From Brachyhypopomus gauderio (Eukaryota; Chordata; Actinopteri; Gymnotiformes; Hypopomidae): a DNA stretch of 64,000 nucleotides. Position 1 is the first letter of the stretch, and each line of letters begins with the position of its first letter. The notes under the pieces were generated by a model. The model searched no databases. It saw only the letters and a list, made by a program, of their open reading frames with translations, and was not told where the DNA came from. Of this stretch, positions 1 to 10,379 are shown piece by piece. The stretch is from NCBI RefSeq assembly GCF_052324685.1, contig NC_135220.1, forward strand, positions 9,805,320 through 9,869,319. The letters are read 5' to 3'. Both the position numbers and the translations under genes were made by a program.

Positions 1-341
1 CTGTAGCTGTGAGTTTTGTATTGAATCCTACATCTAACAGACAAGGAACCAAAGTTTCAATCAGTTCTGAAACCAAAACAGCAAAAACACTGGGAATTGT
101 TGTTTGTGTTTATCTTGCATGCTGGATACCATTTTATTTCAGTTCCTTGTCAGTTGAAAGCATGTCTGCATTTTCACTGGTGTGGACTGTGTTTGGGTGG
201 CTAGCATACATGAATTTCTCAATGATTCCTCTTATTTATGCTGTATTTTATTTATGGTTTAGAACATCAGCCAAGTATATTGTAACCTGTAGAACATTGT
301 CCCCATCTTCTAGGTTTATTTTGTTTCAAGAGCATTTCTGA
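1..341 (+). CDS. TAAR locus A, 3' end only (TM6-TM7 and C-tail)
   Basis: The left window edge cuts this single-exon olfactory GPCR. The reading frame is open from base 3 to the TGA at 339-341. It carries the end of ICL3, TM6 with the CWIP motif, TM7 and the short C-tail ending in LFQEHF, all closely matching the paralogs downstream. TAARs are Gs/Golf-coupled amine receptors of olfactory neurons. Two conserved TM7 residues are changed. The NPxxY motif reads IPLIY (N7.49 to Ile), and the family signature FYPWFR reads FYLWFR. That could mean decay or altered activation, but the visible frame has no stop or frameshift. The upstream part and promoter lie outside the window. Confidence 0.9.
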   Translation, partial: VAVSFVLNPTSNRQGTKVSISSETKTAKTLGIVVCVYLACWIPFYFSSLSVESMSAFSLVWTVFGWLAYMNFSMIPLIYAVFYLWFRTSAKYIVTCRTLSPSSRFILFQEHF

Positions 342-355
342 TGTCAAACACTATT

Positions 356-691
356 TGTCACAGTACAGCCCCTGACCCCTCCCCTTTGGGCGTGTGTTTG
401 TCGTCTATGTCTAGATGTCTGCATCTGTGGATCTTCGTGGATGTGGATGTGTCTTAATGTGTTCATTTGTCTCACCTGTGGCTCGTCTCGCTACCACTCG
501 GGGCTTACGTGGTTTGACTATTTAATGTGCGTTCGCGCAGTGTCCCGTGCTCGTTTTTGTTTGAGTCCATCAATACTAAATGTGTAAGTGTTCTATGTGC
601 GCTGTCTGCACCATTCTGTGTTCTAATAAAGTGTCATTTGTGTGAACCGCTGGATCTGTGCCTTGTCCGCCGCCTTACACCCAGCGTCACA
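356..691 (+). mobile_element. Solo LTR (family 3), TSD CTATT, in the 3' flank of TAAR A
   Basis: The unit starts TGTCACAG and ends GCGTCACA. It is flanked by a perfect 5-bp duplication CTATT (351-355 and 692-696). It contains a TATTTAA promoter-like box and an AATAAA signal near its 3' end, as LTRs do. A second copy lies in reverse orientation at 22305-22627. The insertion separates the TAAR A stop codon from its poly(A) signals. Confidence 0.8.
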
Positions 692-965
692 CTATTACTC
701 AGAAAAGGATGTTGTTCCAAATATGTAACCTTACAAATATTGCAGATAATTTTGTCGAGAGATGATTTATACTAAGAGAATTAAAAACTTTCAATACAAT
801 TCAGCGACTACAATAAAAAGACTTGTGAATAAATGTATATATTTATATATATAAGTAACTTTTCTTTTTCTATATTATTTATTATTTATTTATTTTGTTA
901 TTTTTCACAATTGAGTATTATATTCAAAGCTATGTCTATCCATAGGAGAGAACCTATTTATGACT
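692..965 (+). other. 3' flank/UTR of TAAR A with poly(A) signals
   Basis: This stretch resembles the 3' flank of TAAR C (14715-14860), sharing AGAAAAGGATGTTGTT and TTGTGAATAAAT. AATAAA occurs at 812-817 and 828-833. It is AT-rich and shows no other gene. Confidence 0.6.
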
Positions 966-1227
966 TTTTCTAACATACACATAAAATACAGATATATGAG
1001 TGAAACGTGGGAATTAGACATACAGTACAGTACATGTTTCTCCTCTGGCGTGGCAGTTTCCATAGGGTTGATTTTACGTGTTTAATACTATATCCTGTGA
1101 TCAGAAACTGACCAGAGGGGTGTCGGGCATGCAGCTTCCCCATGTCACAGAAGATAAAGTAGTCAAGATTCAATAGAAAGTTGTTTTTCCAAACCATAAG
1201 TAGTTTCACCATCGCTAAAGTACTCTT

Positions 1228-1320
1228 TGTGACGGGCAGGGAGTGCGAACGAAAAATGAAGTGATCACCCCAAGTCTCAGGGAAAAAAGAGGATTTAATG
1301 ATAATGTGCACCAACTAAAG
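1228..1320 (-). mobile_element. Fragment of LTR family 2
   Basis: About 90 bp match the 3' end of the LTRs at 23207-23503 and 47811-48111 in reverse complement, beginning TGTGACGGGCAGG and including CCAAGTCTCAGGGAAA. The rest of the LTR is absent. The surrounding bases 966-1227 show no gene I can support. Confidence 0.55.
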
Positions 1321-1439
1321 AGCCGTGACATGATCCAAATTAAGGGTATAATAACTAGCAATTAACAGATACAAAGACAAGACATGTATAGACAGACAAA
1401 GATGGGGTTCTAGATATAATATGTGCAGCAGTATTTTTA

Positions 1440-1960
1440 ACCAGTTGTAACTTATGGAGGGATTCAGGGGAGACCAATCAGGAGAGAATTACAATATTCC
1501 AGATGAGATGTGTACAGGGAATTAACCAAAATGGCAATATTGTCAGAAGTGAGAGAAGGACAGAGACAGTTAATATGACAAAGATAGACGTATACAGGAC
1601 GAGTAATGTTATTTACATGTGTTTGAAAAGTCTGAGAGCTATCGAGGGTGACATCCAGACTCTTCACCTGAGGGGAGGGTGAAACAAAGGTGTTGTCAGT
1701 GGGAATGGAAAAATTGTTTACTTTTGCAAGATGTGACTTGGAACCATTGAGGAGAACTCCTGTTCTATTGCTGTTAAGTTAAAGGAAAACCAAGACTTTA
1801 CTTCCTTTAAGCAATCACAGAGAGGAGGGAGGAACAGTATAGAAGTTTTGCTTGAAACCTACAGCTGGGTGTCATCCGCATAACAATGAAACTGGCTATT
1901 ATGCTTAGGAAAGATATGACCTAGAGGAAGCAGATAAATGATGAAAAGAATAAGACCAAA
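1440..1960 (-). mobile_element. L2/Maui-like LINE fragment (reverse transcriptase part)
   Basis: The minus strand encodes degenerate pieces of the same reverse transcriptase as the intact LINE at 27767-30931. An [11 protein letters not shown]-type segment and a CYADDTQL-type segment lie at about 1870-1950. A thumb-like piece (SLDVTLDSSQTFQTHVNNITR) lies at 1464-1667. The element is 5' truncated and carries frameshifts. It gives the uninterrupted version of the target sequence hit by the MITE at 4256-4507. Confidence 0.75.
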
Positions 1961-2055
1961 AATAAATCTGTAAAATCTAACATTTACCTTAATGCTATGC
2001 TTTATTTAGTATATGCTAATCACAATAGTCACATGATAAATGTATACGCTAGTGC

Positions 2056-2524
2056 TGTAACGTTCTGCGCTGGGCAGAACAGGGAGGCGGACACAAACGC
2101 TGAGGAGAGCGAGATTTATTCAAGGAAATTCCATGGACAGAGTCGAGATAGCAGGCGCAGGTCATCTCGGGTTGGCAGTCCATACACGAAATATACACAG
2201 GCATAACACGAACAGGAAAAACAACAAGGCAGGCAAACCAGGGGAGAACAGGCAAAACACACGGAGGACGGGAAATACAAAAGAGCGAACTCACGTAATG
2301 ACAATGAACAGGATTAAACAAAAAGACCGATACGGACATGGGAGACACAGGGACTTTTATACACAGAACTAAACTAGGGACAGGTGATGACAATGACACA
2401 GGGGCGTGGTAACAAATGAGGAATCATCAAAACCAACGAGCAGGGCGGGACAAACAGGCAGGGAAAACGGACATGAGGGAACCCAGAGTGACAGCTACGA
2501 GAGGGGGCGTTGCCCTACGTGACA
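2056..2524 (-). mobile_element. Solo LTR (family 1), reverse orientation
   Basis: It starts TGTAACGTTCTGCG and ends CCCTACGTGACA. The flanks AGTGC (2051-2055) and GGTGC (2525-2529) form a 5-bp duplication with one mismatch. It matches the forward copy at 3719-4193 and the reverse copy at 21200-21763, including the AGCGAGATTTATT poly(A)-signal region. Open frames inside are chance frames. Confidence 0.75.
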
Positions 2525-2529
2525 GGTGC

Positions 2530-3690
2530 TCTTTACCTATATATGTGTTTTAATCATGAAAGTAGGGCACTGAAGCCAATCAGTGCCTGGTATGGCTCCG
2601 GTAGGCCTTAGAATTGTACCGGCATTCCTCTGTCTCGTGATCGGCCCATGCTCGGTGCGGATGTTCCTAGGGTGACCTCGCTCTTATCCATACTGGATGT
2701 GCCAGCTGCTCTCTTAGTCTCTAACTTGGAAGTTGCCACGTCGGCTCCGAGAACATCATGGGATCGCCAAGCGTGGATGGGGCATGAAGGGAGGGGCCAA
2801 TATACATTTGTCAAATCATGTGTGAATTATGCCAAGTTTATCCAATCATATTCATTTAATTATTGAGAGGGGCTGACCACGTTCCTACCACTTCAGCCCA
2901 GCGTGTTCGTTTGATTGTAGGAGAAAACAGGAGCCACCAGCCAAATTGTTGCAATGCTATAAAAAGGCTTTATTAATACAGAGATATATCTCGGGGAGAA
3001 TCTCAGAGACACGAACACTACCTGTGCATTAGAGAATTCTCAAAGAGTATGATTAGATGCAGTCATTATATACTGTTTTCTCCACCCCCTCCAACTCAGC
3101 TCTTCTATACCTTACATGGTATTGTTTTTCAAGCATAGAATACTTCTCTTTCTTTTTCTGCAACCCCAACATTTCTTCCAGATGGACATATGGTTCCTGT
3201 CTATGGACGGTTGGGTCGGTGAGAGGTCGCCATACATGAAGATGCTGTAAATTCATAGTTTCCCCAACATCGGCACGACCAGGCCTCCACCTTCTGCTTT
3301 TTGATCTTGCTCTTTCTACAGTGTGGTTTCGCAACGTTCCTCTCGAGGGTTCACAACTTGGACACATCTTAAAGCAGTGGTTACATTATACTCCTATATT
3401 GTATTAAAAGAATAAGCAAAGTATATTTTAGCTAATGCTATTGCTAAGCAAAAAACCCAAAATTACAATATTATCTTGTGATCAACTCATGTTCACCTTG
3501 TGAACACCTTGTGTGCTTATGGATTATGAGTATAAAAGAGTTCCGAGAGGGGAATTAGCTCTCTTTTGCAGACGCCTTGTGTGTATGTAACTGAATTATC
3601 TGGAATAATCCATACTTAATAAATAAATTTTACTTTATTACCTTACCTAACTGCTTCTGAATTTTATTGTGCTCACCATTTAAGGTTTAC
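2530..3690. other. No gene recognised; LTR-like promoter/poly(A) block near 3530-3640
   Basis: No coding similarity was recognised. A stretch reading AGTATAAAAGAG (about 3529-3540) and followed some 80 bp later by AATAAATAAA looks like the U3-R-U5 core of an unidentified LTR. Its ends were not located. Confidence 0.3.
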
Positions 3691-3718
3691 AGAATTTCAA
3701 CCACAAGGTACAGCTGGG

Positions 3719-4193
3719 TGTCACGTATGGCTACGCCCCCTCTCCTAGCTGTCACTCTGGGTTCCCTTGTGTCTGTTTTCCTTGCCCATTGATCCCGCCC
3801 TGCTTGTCTGTAGCCCCGGTTTCTGTCTGTCTGCCATGCCCGTGTCATCATCGTCTTCACCTGTTCCTAGTTTAATTTCATGTATATTAGTCCCTGTGAT
3901 TCCCCAGTCTGGTTATCTGTGGTTTTGTTCTCTTTGTGCTTTATGCTGTTATCCTGTTCGTGAGTTTGCTCTTTTGTGCCTTCAGTTATGTTTTTCTCTG
4001 CCTGTTCTGTGTTTCTCCGTTTTGTTTAGTTGCCTTGTCCTAGTATGCCTGTGTTCCTTTCATGTTCTGGCTGCCCTCCCGGTTTGACCCACGCCTGTCC
4101 ATTCGACCATGGTTTTGGTATTCCCTTGAATAAATCTCGCTCTCCTCAGCGTTTGTGTCCGTCTCCTCACTCCGCAGCGCGAGCTGCGTTACA
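3719..4193 (+). mobile_element. Solo LTR (family 1), TSD CTGGG
   Basis: It starts TGTCACGTATGG and ends GCGTTACA. It is flanked by a perfect 5-bp duplication CTGGG (3714-3718 and 4194-4198). Removing it rejoins CAGCTGGGTGTCAT, the sequence found uninterrupted in the LINE relic near 1865. It contains AATAAA near 4130. Confidence 0.85.
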
Positions 4194-4255
4194 CTGGGTG
4201 TCATCCCCATAACAATGAAACTGGATATTATACTTATGAAAGATATGACCTAGAA

Positions 4256-4507
4256 CAGGGGTGCCCAATGCGTTGATTGCGATCTACCGGTCGATCGCGA
4301 AGGAAATGTGGGTTGATCGGTAGCCAATCTGATGTCTAGGGTTTGACACACACTAACAGCCCCCACAGGTTAACAATCAACACCCCCCTCCAACAATTCA
4401 CACACACGCCACAAAAAAAATTGTTTTGCTTTATTATAGTAGGTAGAGCATTTTGACTTGGTCATCTTATAAGTAGCTCACAAGCTGGAAAGTTGTGGGC
4501 ACCCCTG
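4256..4507. mobile_element. hAT-type MITE, 252 bp, TIR CAGGGGTGCCCA
   Basis: The terminal inverted repeats are CAGGGGTGCCCA and TGGGCACCCCTG. Flanks ACCTAGAA (4248-4255) and ACCTGGAG (4508-4515) form an 8-bp duplication with two mismatches. The LINE copy at about 1918 shows the empty site ACCTAGAGGAAGC. The length, TIR and 8-bp duplication fit a non-autonomous hAT element. A diverged relative lies near 25640-25760. Confidence 0.85.
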
Positions 4508-5458
4508 ACCTGGAGGAAGCAGATAAATGATGAAAAGAATAGGACCAAGGACTGAATCTTGAGGAACACCAGACGTGAAGGGAGATTACTGGAATGAAAA
4601 TGTCTTTAATTGAATGAACTGAGTGTGGTCAGAAATAAATGATATACAAGTCCAAACGTAAGGGAGGAGGGATTAATGACAAAGGACACATCCAAAGGTA
4701 AGGGATGAATGAATAATGATAGTTATCAGAGGCAATATAGAGGGTAAACATGTTTTAACAAGGGGTCCTTCTTTTACTCTTCAGTCAACAAAAAAATGTG
4801 ATTACAGATGTGACTGAACTCACCTGCACCTGAACTCACTTCATCAGACTTCTTCTGCAGACCTGTTGCTAGCACATAGTCCTAGAATGTTCTAATTCCT
4901 CAATAAATCTCCTGGCATATGAATGCTCTCGGGGAGGGATGTTATTCATGACCATTTCTGCAAGTTTGGTTATATGTCTCACACCATGTTTGTTTTTAAA
5001 TCAAGAAATAGGTGCAGACGAGATCCACTGAACTGTGCCATTTATTATTATTATTATTATTATCTCACACCTAATAGTTAAAGGTAACCTAATGAACTGT
5101 CCATAATGGCATCAGACTGAGGTAGGATGACTATGTTCTTTATGACTATACCATACATCAACACTAAATCAGTGTCCACCACAATGTGTGGTTCTCTTAT
5201 ACTTTGCGTGGATTTGATTCTAGAACAGAACCAAATGCAGATCTTAAAGGTTCTGGGGCACCATCAAAGTGAATGTTGAAGTCAGCAACAATAATGATTC
5301 TTCCAACCAAAGTGACTAAATTAGGGAGGAAATCTGCATATTCACTGATAAACTCTGAGTAGAGTCCTCATGGCCTGAAGAGACCAGTGAGTGAAAAGGG
5401 CTGGTGGGCTTCCCCTTACTGTCAAAATAATTCAAAGGATCAGTTTTCTGGTTCATGT

Positions 5459-5880
5459 TTAGATAAGATAAGATACATCTTTATTGTCATTGCCACTTTT
5501 TCAAAATTGCAGTGCCCTCGATTCAGAATTTAACAATAAGAGTAAAATTTTAAGTAAAATTTTAAGTAAAAAAAACAAAAGGTTCTATTATTTACATATT
5601 TAGAAATTTACAAAGTACTGATTTACACCATTGACAATACAGGAAATGGCCCTTATGAAATATTGCACCAGTTTTATACTGATTATATTGCACAAGTATA
5701 TTGATCCAATGTAGTACAGATTAAATGTCAAACTGTCAGTGAATATATTATACATGACTGGAAACAGCTAAGCTGTGTTTGAATTTAAAGCCATGATAGC
5801 TTTAGGGTAAAAGCTGTTTTTGAGGCGGGTTGTCCTGGTTTTAAAAGCCCTGTATCTCCTGCCAGATGGCAGTAGTTAAT
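5459..5880 (-). mobile_element. LINE/SINE 3'-end fragment, reverse orientation
   Basis: The run AGATAAGATAAGATACATC followed by TTTATTGTCATTGCC is, in reverse complement, a LINE-type 3' end (GGCAATGACAATAAA plus a short tandem tail). The adjoining text to about 5880 resembles 50330-50800. No coding part remains. The family is uncertain. Confidence 0.45.
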
Positions 5881-6056
5881 GTGTCATTGTAAATAACTGC
5901 AATGCAGTGAATATCCAGCAGTTTAGCAAAAATAACTGCCACACTGGAATGAGACCAACTGACTACTGCTGCTGGTGTGCCATCTGTGACCACCATAATT
6001 AGACATTGGTCCCCAGGTGGCCACTAATGTATGATGTAAGTTATGTTAATATCAGG

Positions 6057-6173
6057 TGAGTGATGATACAGACTAACTAGCCACTTAGATGTTAGTGGGA
6101 GAATCTATAAGGTGTTATAAAATACACTGCAAAGGTACAGAACAGAATGGTATGCTTCATTTAACAGACCTGA
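6057..6173 (+). promoter_or_regulatory. Conserved TAAR promoter block, locus B
   Basis: The block is shared with C, D, E and F: GTGAGTGATGAT, GACTAACTAGCCACT, GATGTTAGTGGGAG, then TATAAAA at 6116-6122 and ACACTGCAAAGG. Here the TATA context is diverged (GGTGTTATAAAATAC instead of GTGCTATAAAAATAC). Confidence 0.65.
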
Positions 6174-6202
6174 ATCTTAAGATCACAGCCTATCAGCACA
6201 AA

Positions 6203-8117
6203 ATGACAGTTCAGTTCTGCTTTCCTGACAGCAACTCGTCATGCGTAAAGGAGGTCAGAACAGGAACTGGGAATATATTTTTATTCATTCTCCTATCATG
6301 TATCTCTGTGTGTACTGTGTTTTTGAACCTGCTGGTGATCATCTCCATCTCTCACTTCAAGAAGCTCCACACTCCAACCAACCTGCTCATCCTCTCTCTG
6401 GCTGTAGCTGATCTTCTCGTGGGATTGATTCTTATGCCTGTGAATATAATGGGACTGATAGATAACTGCTGGTATCTTGGTAAAATGGTGTGTGCTGTTG
6501 TTTTAGTTATAAATTGTTTCTCATTGGCAGCTTCTCTCTGTAGCATGATGCTGATTGCAATTGATCGGTACATTGCAGTTAATGACCCTCTGAGTTATTC
6601 AGTCAAAATCACAGTTTGTAAAACCTCTGGATTCATTATATTTGGATGGTCTTTTTGTCTGTTGTATGTCTTCATCTTTTTATATTTTAATGATCAGGGT
6701 TCGTACGGTCATGAAAAACCTGGAAAAGTTATGGAATTTGAAAATAGCAATTTCCAGGCCTGGATAAGTTTTGGAAAAATAAAAAATACTCAAATGTTTT
6801 GGAAAAGTCATGGAAATTTGCTTGACACAATAAATGTATGTTGTTCTGATAACCGGAAGAAAAAATTTATAAATATAATATAGCCATTTTTTTTCATTGT
6901 GCGGACCGCTAACGTAACTTCACACATTAGTTCACTGCGTTAGTGTCGGACTCCAAGCGGAGCTGTAGATTGTACTTTGATGTAAATCAGCGTAATGCTG
7001 GTAAATGCCGATTAAACAATGACTGCTTCAGTTGGACAAATACAAGCTATGGCTTGTGAAAGACAAGGACACGGGGCGTGCAAAATGTGCACGGTTAACG
7101 ATGGGGTTAGAAACTGAAAAGTCCGTCATAAAGCAGTTTTCGTCGTTAAGCGCGACCCTAGATTTAGATACGTTTTGATCGTAAACACAGTAGGCTATAG
7201 AAAAAAAACTAACGATGTCCTCGTGCGTACAACGCAAGAAAGAGCGATCGTGTTGCCGAGATGGGCTGCAGTGGAGCCTGTGCTGCCTCAGCTTATCGTA
7301 CACAACACTCCACAACACTCCACTGTGCTGCCACTGCTCCTCCGTGCATGCGCGAAATAAAAAAAAAAGTAGGTCGTAACTCCGGTTTATATTGATATTG
7401 AAAATACGGTAAATGTTTATTTTTCAATTAAATCACGTGGCTTGTAATTAATTTATGATATACTGTGGAATTTTGGCCTGGATTTTTTCTTATTTTTCAT
7501 GTCTACCCATATGTTTAGAGAATGTATAGTCATTAAAATTTGCCTCAAAGTCATGGAAAAGTCATGGAAAAGTCATGGAAATTGATTGTCAAAAAAGTGT
7601 ATGAACCCTGAATGATGATCTGATTGCATCTCCGATTATGATTAGATGTCATGGAGAGTGTGTAATGTATGTAAAATATCCATGGATGACTGTTGACCTT
7701 ATAGTTACGTTTGTAATTCCTTGTTCTATTATATTGATCTTATATTCATTTATTTTTCATGTGGCCAGATATCAGTCTAAAGCTGTCAGATCTGTGTTGA
7801 AAACCTCAAACCAACAAGGACCCAACATTTCAAACAGTTCTGAAACCAAAGCAGCAAGAACTCTGGGAATTGTAGTTTGTGTTTATCTTCTTTGCTGGAT
7901 ACCATATTATATCAGTTCATTGTCAGGTGAAAGTATTTCCTCATTGTCACTGGTGTGGACTGTGTTTGGCTGGTTAGCATACATGAATTCTTCTATGAAC
8001 CCCATAATATATGCTATATTTTATCCATGGTTTAGAGCATCAGCAAAGTATATTCTAACTTGTAGGACATTGCAGTCCTCATCTGCAAGGATTAATTTGT
8101 TTCAAGATCATTTCTGA
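6203..8117 (+). pseudogene. TAAR locus B, split by a transposon inside ECL2
   Basis: The first half (6203-6694) encodes the N-terminus to TM4. It includes D2.50 (LAVAD), Cys3.25, Asn at 3.32 and the motif DRYIAV. The second half (7611-8117) encodes ECL2 (CHGEC), TM5 with D5.42 (WMTVDLIV), TM6 CWIP and TM7 NSSMNPIIYAIFYPWFR, and ends LFQDHF. A 916-bp element (6695-7610) interrupts the FND codons. Its duplicated AATGAT matches the paralog reading, so both halves stay in the same frame if the element is ignored. The ATG used by C and F is missing (6-base deletion). The first Met of the homologous region is at 6203, although the frame is open upstream from 6089. As it stands the protein would end inside the transposon at 6883. 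It is a recently disrupted gene, or an insertion allele. Confidence 0.85.
6695..7610. mobile_element. TIR DNA transposon (916 bp) inserted in TAAR B
   Basis: The ends are CAGGGTTCGTACGG and GTGTATGAACCCTG, inverted copies of each other. Subterminal repeats of GTCATGGAAAAG occur on both sides. A perfect 6-bp direct repeat AATGAT flanks it (6689-6694 and 7611-7616). No transposase was recognised, so it is non-autonomous. The TIR resembles hAT-like fish MITEs, but the 6-bp duplication is shorter than the usual 8. Confidence 0.8.
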
Positions 8118-8365
8118 CAATATTGCTTAGAAAAAAGAACAGCCCTTTTGTCAGGAGATTTATTGTAAGATTACTTTAAAATTTAGACTAAAATAAATCA
8201 AAGGAAGATTTTGTGAATACATCTATTGTCCTGTACTGTGCAAAAGTCTTAGGCCATCAATAGATAGAAATATATAATGACCATATAATTTTTGCTCAAT
8301 ATCTTTATACAGTCAAAAAATACAGGATATTGGAAGTATTAAAAAAGTCTGAAAGAACAGCTTCA
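8118..8365. other. 3' flank of TAAR B with a Tc1-like terminal fragment
   Basis: A possible poly(A) signal AATAAA follows the TAAR stop at about 8192. From about 8236, CTGTGCAAAAGTCTTAGG resembles Tc1-type inverted repeat ends found widely in fish. No transposase remains. Confidence 0.4.
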
Positions 8366-8601
8366 ATTGTCTACAGTGGCAAATATTTAGCCTGACTTCA
8401 CCTTACAGAAGATTTACACTTGCAAAATTTCCCAAAATTCAAGACATGTATTTTGCCAAGGGACGTCACACAAAATACTGCATTTGACTGTAGAATCCAT
8501 TTTGTTCTGAAAGTTTTAATTATATATATGGCATATATGGCCCCTGATCTTGATTGTAAGTTTGTAAGGTGAAGTCAGGCTCTAAATATTTGCCACTGTA
8601 G

Positions 8602-8606
<5 letters not shown>
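8366..8606. mobile_element. MITE-like inverted repeat, about 240 bp
   Basis: Arms at 8366-8406 and 8564-8606 are inverted copies (ATTGTCTACAGTGGCAAAT ... GACTTCACCTTAC) with one 2-bp indel. There is no coding capacity. A (TA)n tract follows directly at 8605-8662. Confidence 0.6.

Positions 8607-8662
<56 letters not shown>
8605..8662. repeat. (TA)n microsatellite
   Basis: About 29 uninterrupted AT dinucleotides directly after the right arm of the MITE-like repeat. Confidence 0.95.
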
Positions 8663-8664
<2 letters not shown>

Positions 8665-8879
8665 GGCAAGCAGTTCGGGAAATAATTATAGAATGACTGC
8701 TAAGTCTGAATATATGGAATGAAACCTGAGAATATGGAATGAAGTCTGAATATATGGAATGAAACCTTAGAATATGTCATCGACGCACTCACGCCATTTT
8801 GTGCTTTCAGTTTGTGGTATTGGGTATGGCGGCAGGCTTTTTAGCCTCACTGATAGAGAAAAATAAAAACAATCCTAGA

Positions 8880-10375
8880 TTTCTTTTTAATACTATTTCT
8901 AAACTTATAAAAAAATCAAGCAGGCGCAGAACCTCAGATTCCAGTAAACCTCACTAGTAATGTATTTATAGATTTCTTTGATAATAAAATTGAGAATATT
9001 AGACAAAATATAAAAACTTTTATTAGCAATACAACTGATATGTCATCTGGTTTGATTGATATTGATTTAAATTATATACCAGGAGAAAAACTTTTCATCC
9101 ACTCCCACGATCAGAATTAGAGAAAATAATTTCTTCCTTAAATTGTACCACCTGCACACTAGACTCGGTTCCCTCAAAGTTATTAAAAGAGGTATTACCA
9201 GCTGAACCTCTTCTAACTATAGTTAACTCATCCATTACAATAGGTCACGTGCCCAAATCATGTAAATTAGCAGTTATTAAACCTCTGATCAAGAAACCAA
9301 ATCTTGATCCGACTGTCCTATCTAATTATAGACCCATTTCGAACACATCATTTATATCTAAGATCATAGAAAAAGTTGTTGCCCAGCAATTATGCCTATA
9401 TCTGCACAGAAATCACATATTTGAAAAGTTCCAATCTGGCTTTAGGCCCCATCACAGTACTGAAACAGCATAAGTCAAAGTAACAAATGAACAAATATTC
9501 CATCCAAACATACAATAGTTAAATATGGGGTCCCGCAAGGCTCCATCTTAGGACCACTATTATTTACATTATATATGCTACCATTGGGCACAGTTATAAA
9601 CAAACATGGTGTCAATTTTCACTGCTATGCAGATGACACTCAACTTTACATATCAGCCAAACCTGACGACAAACTCAGTTTAGGAAAAATTGAGGCCTGT
9701 GTAAGAGATATTAAATGCTGGATGTCTCTAAACTTCCTCCAACTAAATGAGGACAAAACAGAAGTTCTCCTTGTGGGCCCTAAGGCCGCAAGACAAAAAA
9801 TCCCAGATCTAATGCTTAATCTTGCAGACTATCCCATTACACCTGGCACAGTAGCCAAAAACCTAGGCATTATACTCGACTCCGACCTATCATTTGATAA
9901 ATACATAGATAATACTACTAGGATAGCTTTTCTACATCTCCGCAACATTGCCAAATTAAGAAATGCATTATCACAGGATGATGCAGAAAAATTGGTGCAC
10001 GCCTTTGTTAGCTCTAGATTAGACTACTGCAATGCACTACTGTCAGGATGTTCAAATAGGAATCTAAATAAACTTCAAATAGTTCAAAATGCCGCAGCCA
10101 GAGTTCTGACCAGAACTAAAAAATTTCAGCATATTAGACCAGTCCTATCAGCCCTGCATTGGCTCCCAGTTCCGTATTGATTTAAAAATTCTATTATTAA
10201 CATATAAAGCACTGCACGGGCTTGCTCCTGAATACCTCTAGGAACTTATTTCCTACTATGAACCCCCACGTCAACTAAGATCACAGGGTGCTGGTCTTTT
10301 ATTAGTTCCACAAATTAATAAGGTAACCTTTTCTTATAAGGCCCCCCCAGCTTTGGAACAACCTTCCAAAATTCG
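8880..10375 (+). mobile_element. L2-like LINE fragment (reverse transcriptase, plus strand)
   Basis: 9249-9473 encodes the RT start (LAVIKPLIKKP, NYRPISN, FQSGFRPHHSTETA) and ends in a stop. An internal deletion then removes the FD catalytic block. 9520-10180 resumes with [13 protein letters not shown] and continues through [12 protein letters not shown] to RLDYCNALL and ALHWLPV. Frameshifted thumb and C-terminal pieces follow to about 10375. It is a dead copy of a LINE subfamily distinct from the one at 27767. Confidence 0.8.
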
Positions 10376-10379
10376 TACG

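Larger units (their letters stand above)
3690..5445 (-). mobile_element. Decayed L2-like LINE with two insertions
   Basis: Read on the minus strand, 5230-5440 gives endonuclease-like peptides (a GPYSEF-like piece, then VADFNIHFD, matching GDFNIH of the intact copy). About 4508-4600 and 4194-4255 give the reverse transcriptase [11 protein letters not shown] and CYADD region. The order and strand fit one element, although 4620-5150 is too eroded to assign. A solo LTR (3719-4193) and a hAT MITE (4256-4507) sit inside it. Confidence 0.6.

Noticed and set aside
970-1314. 114-codon minus-strand ORF
   Set aside because: Part overlaps an LTR fragment and no domain is recognisable.
2049-4212. ORFs of 60-116 codons at 2049-2399 and 3767-4212
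   Set aside because: Lie inside solo LTRs of family 1 and share sequence only because the LTRs do.
6089-6202. N-terminal extension of TAAR B from the upstream Met
   Set aside because: It covers the TATA box and leader that are noncoding in the paralogs.
6695-7610. The insertion in TAAR B acting as an intron
   Set aside because: TIRs and the 6-bp duplication explain it, and no good donor and acceptor pair flanks it at the exon borders.
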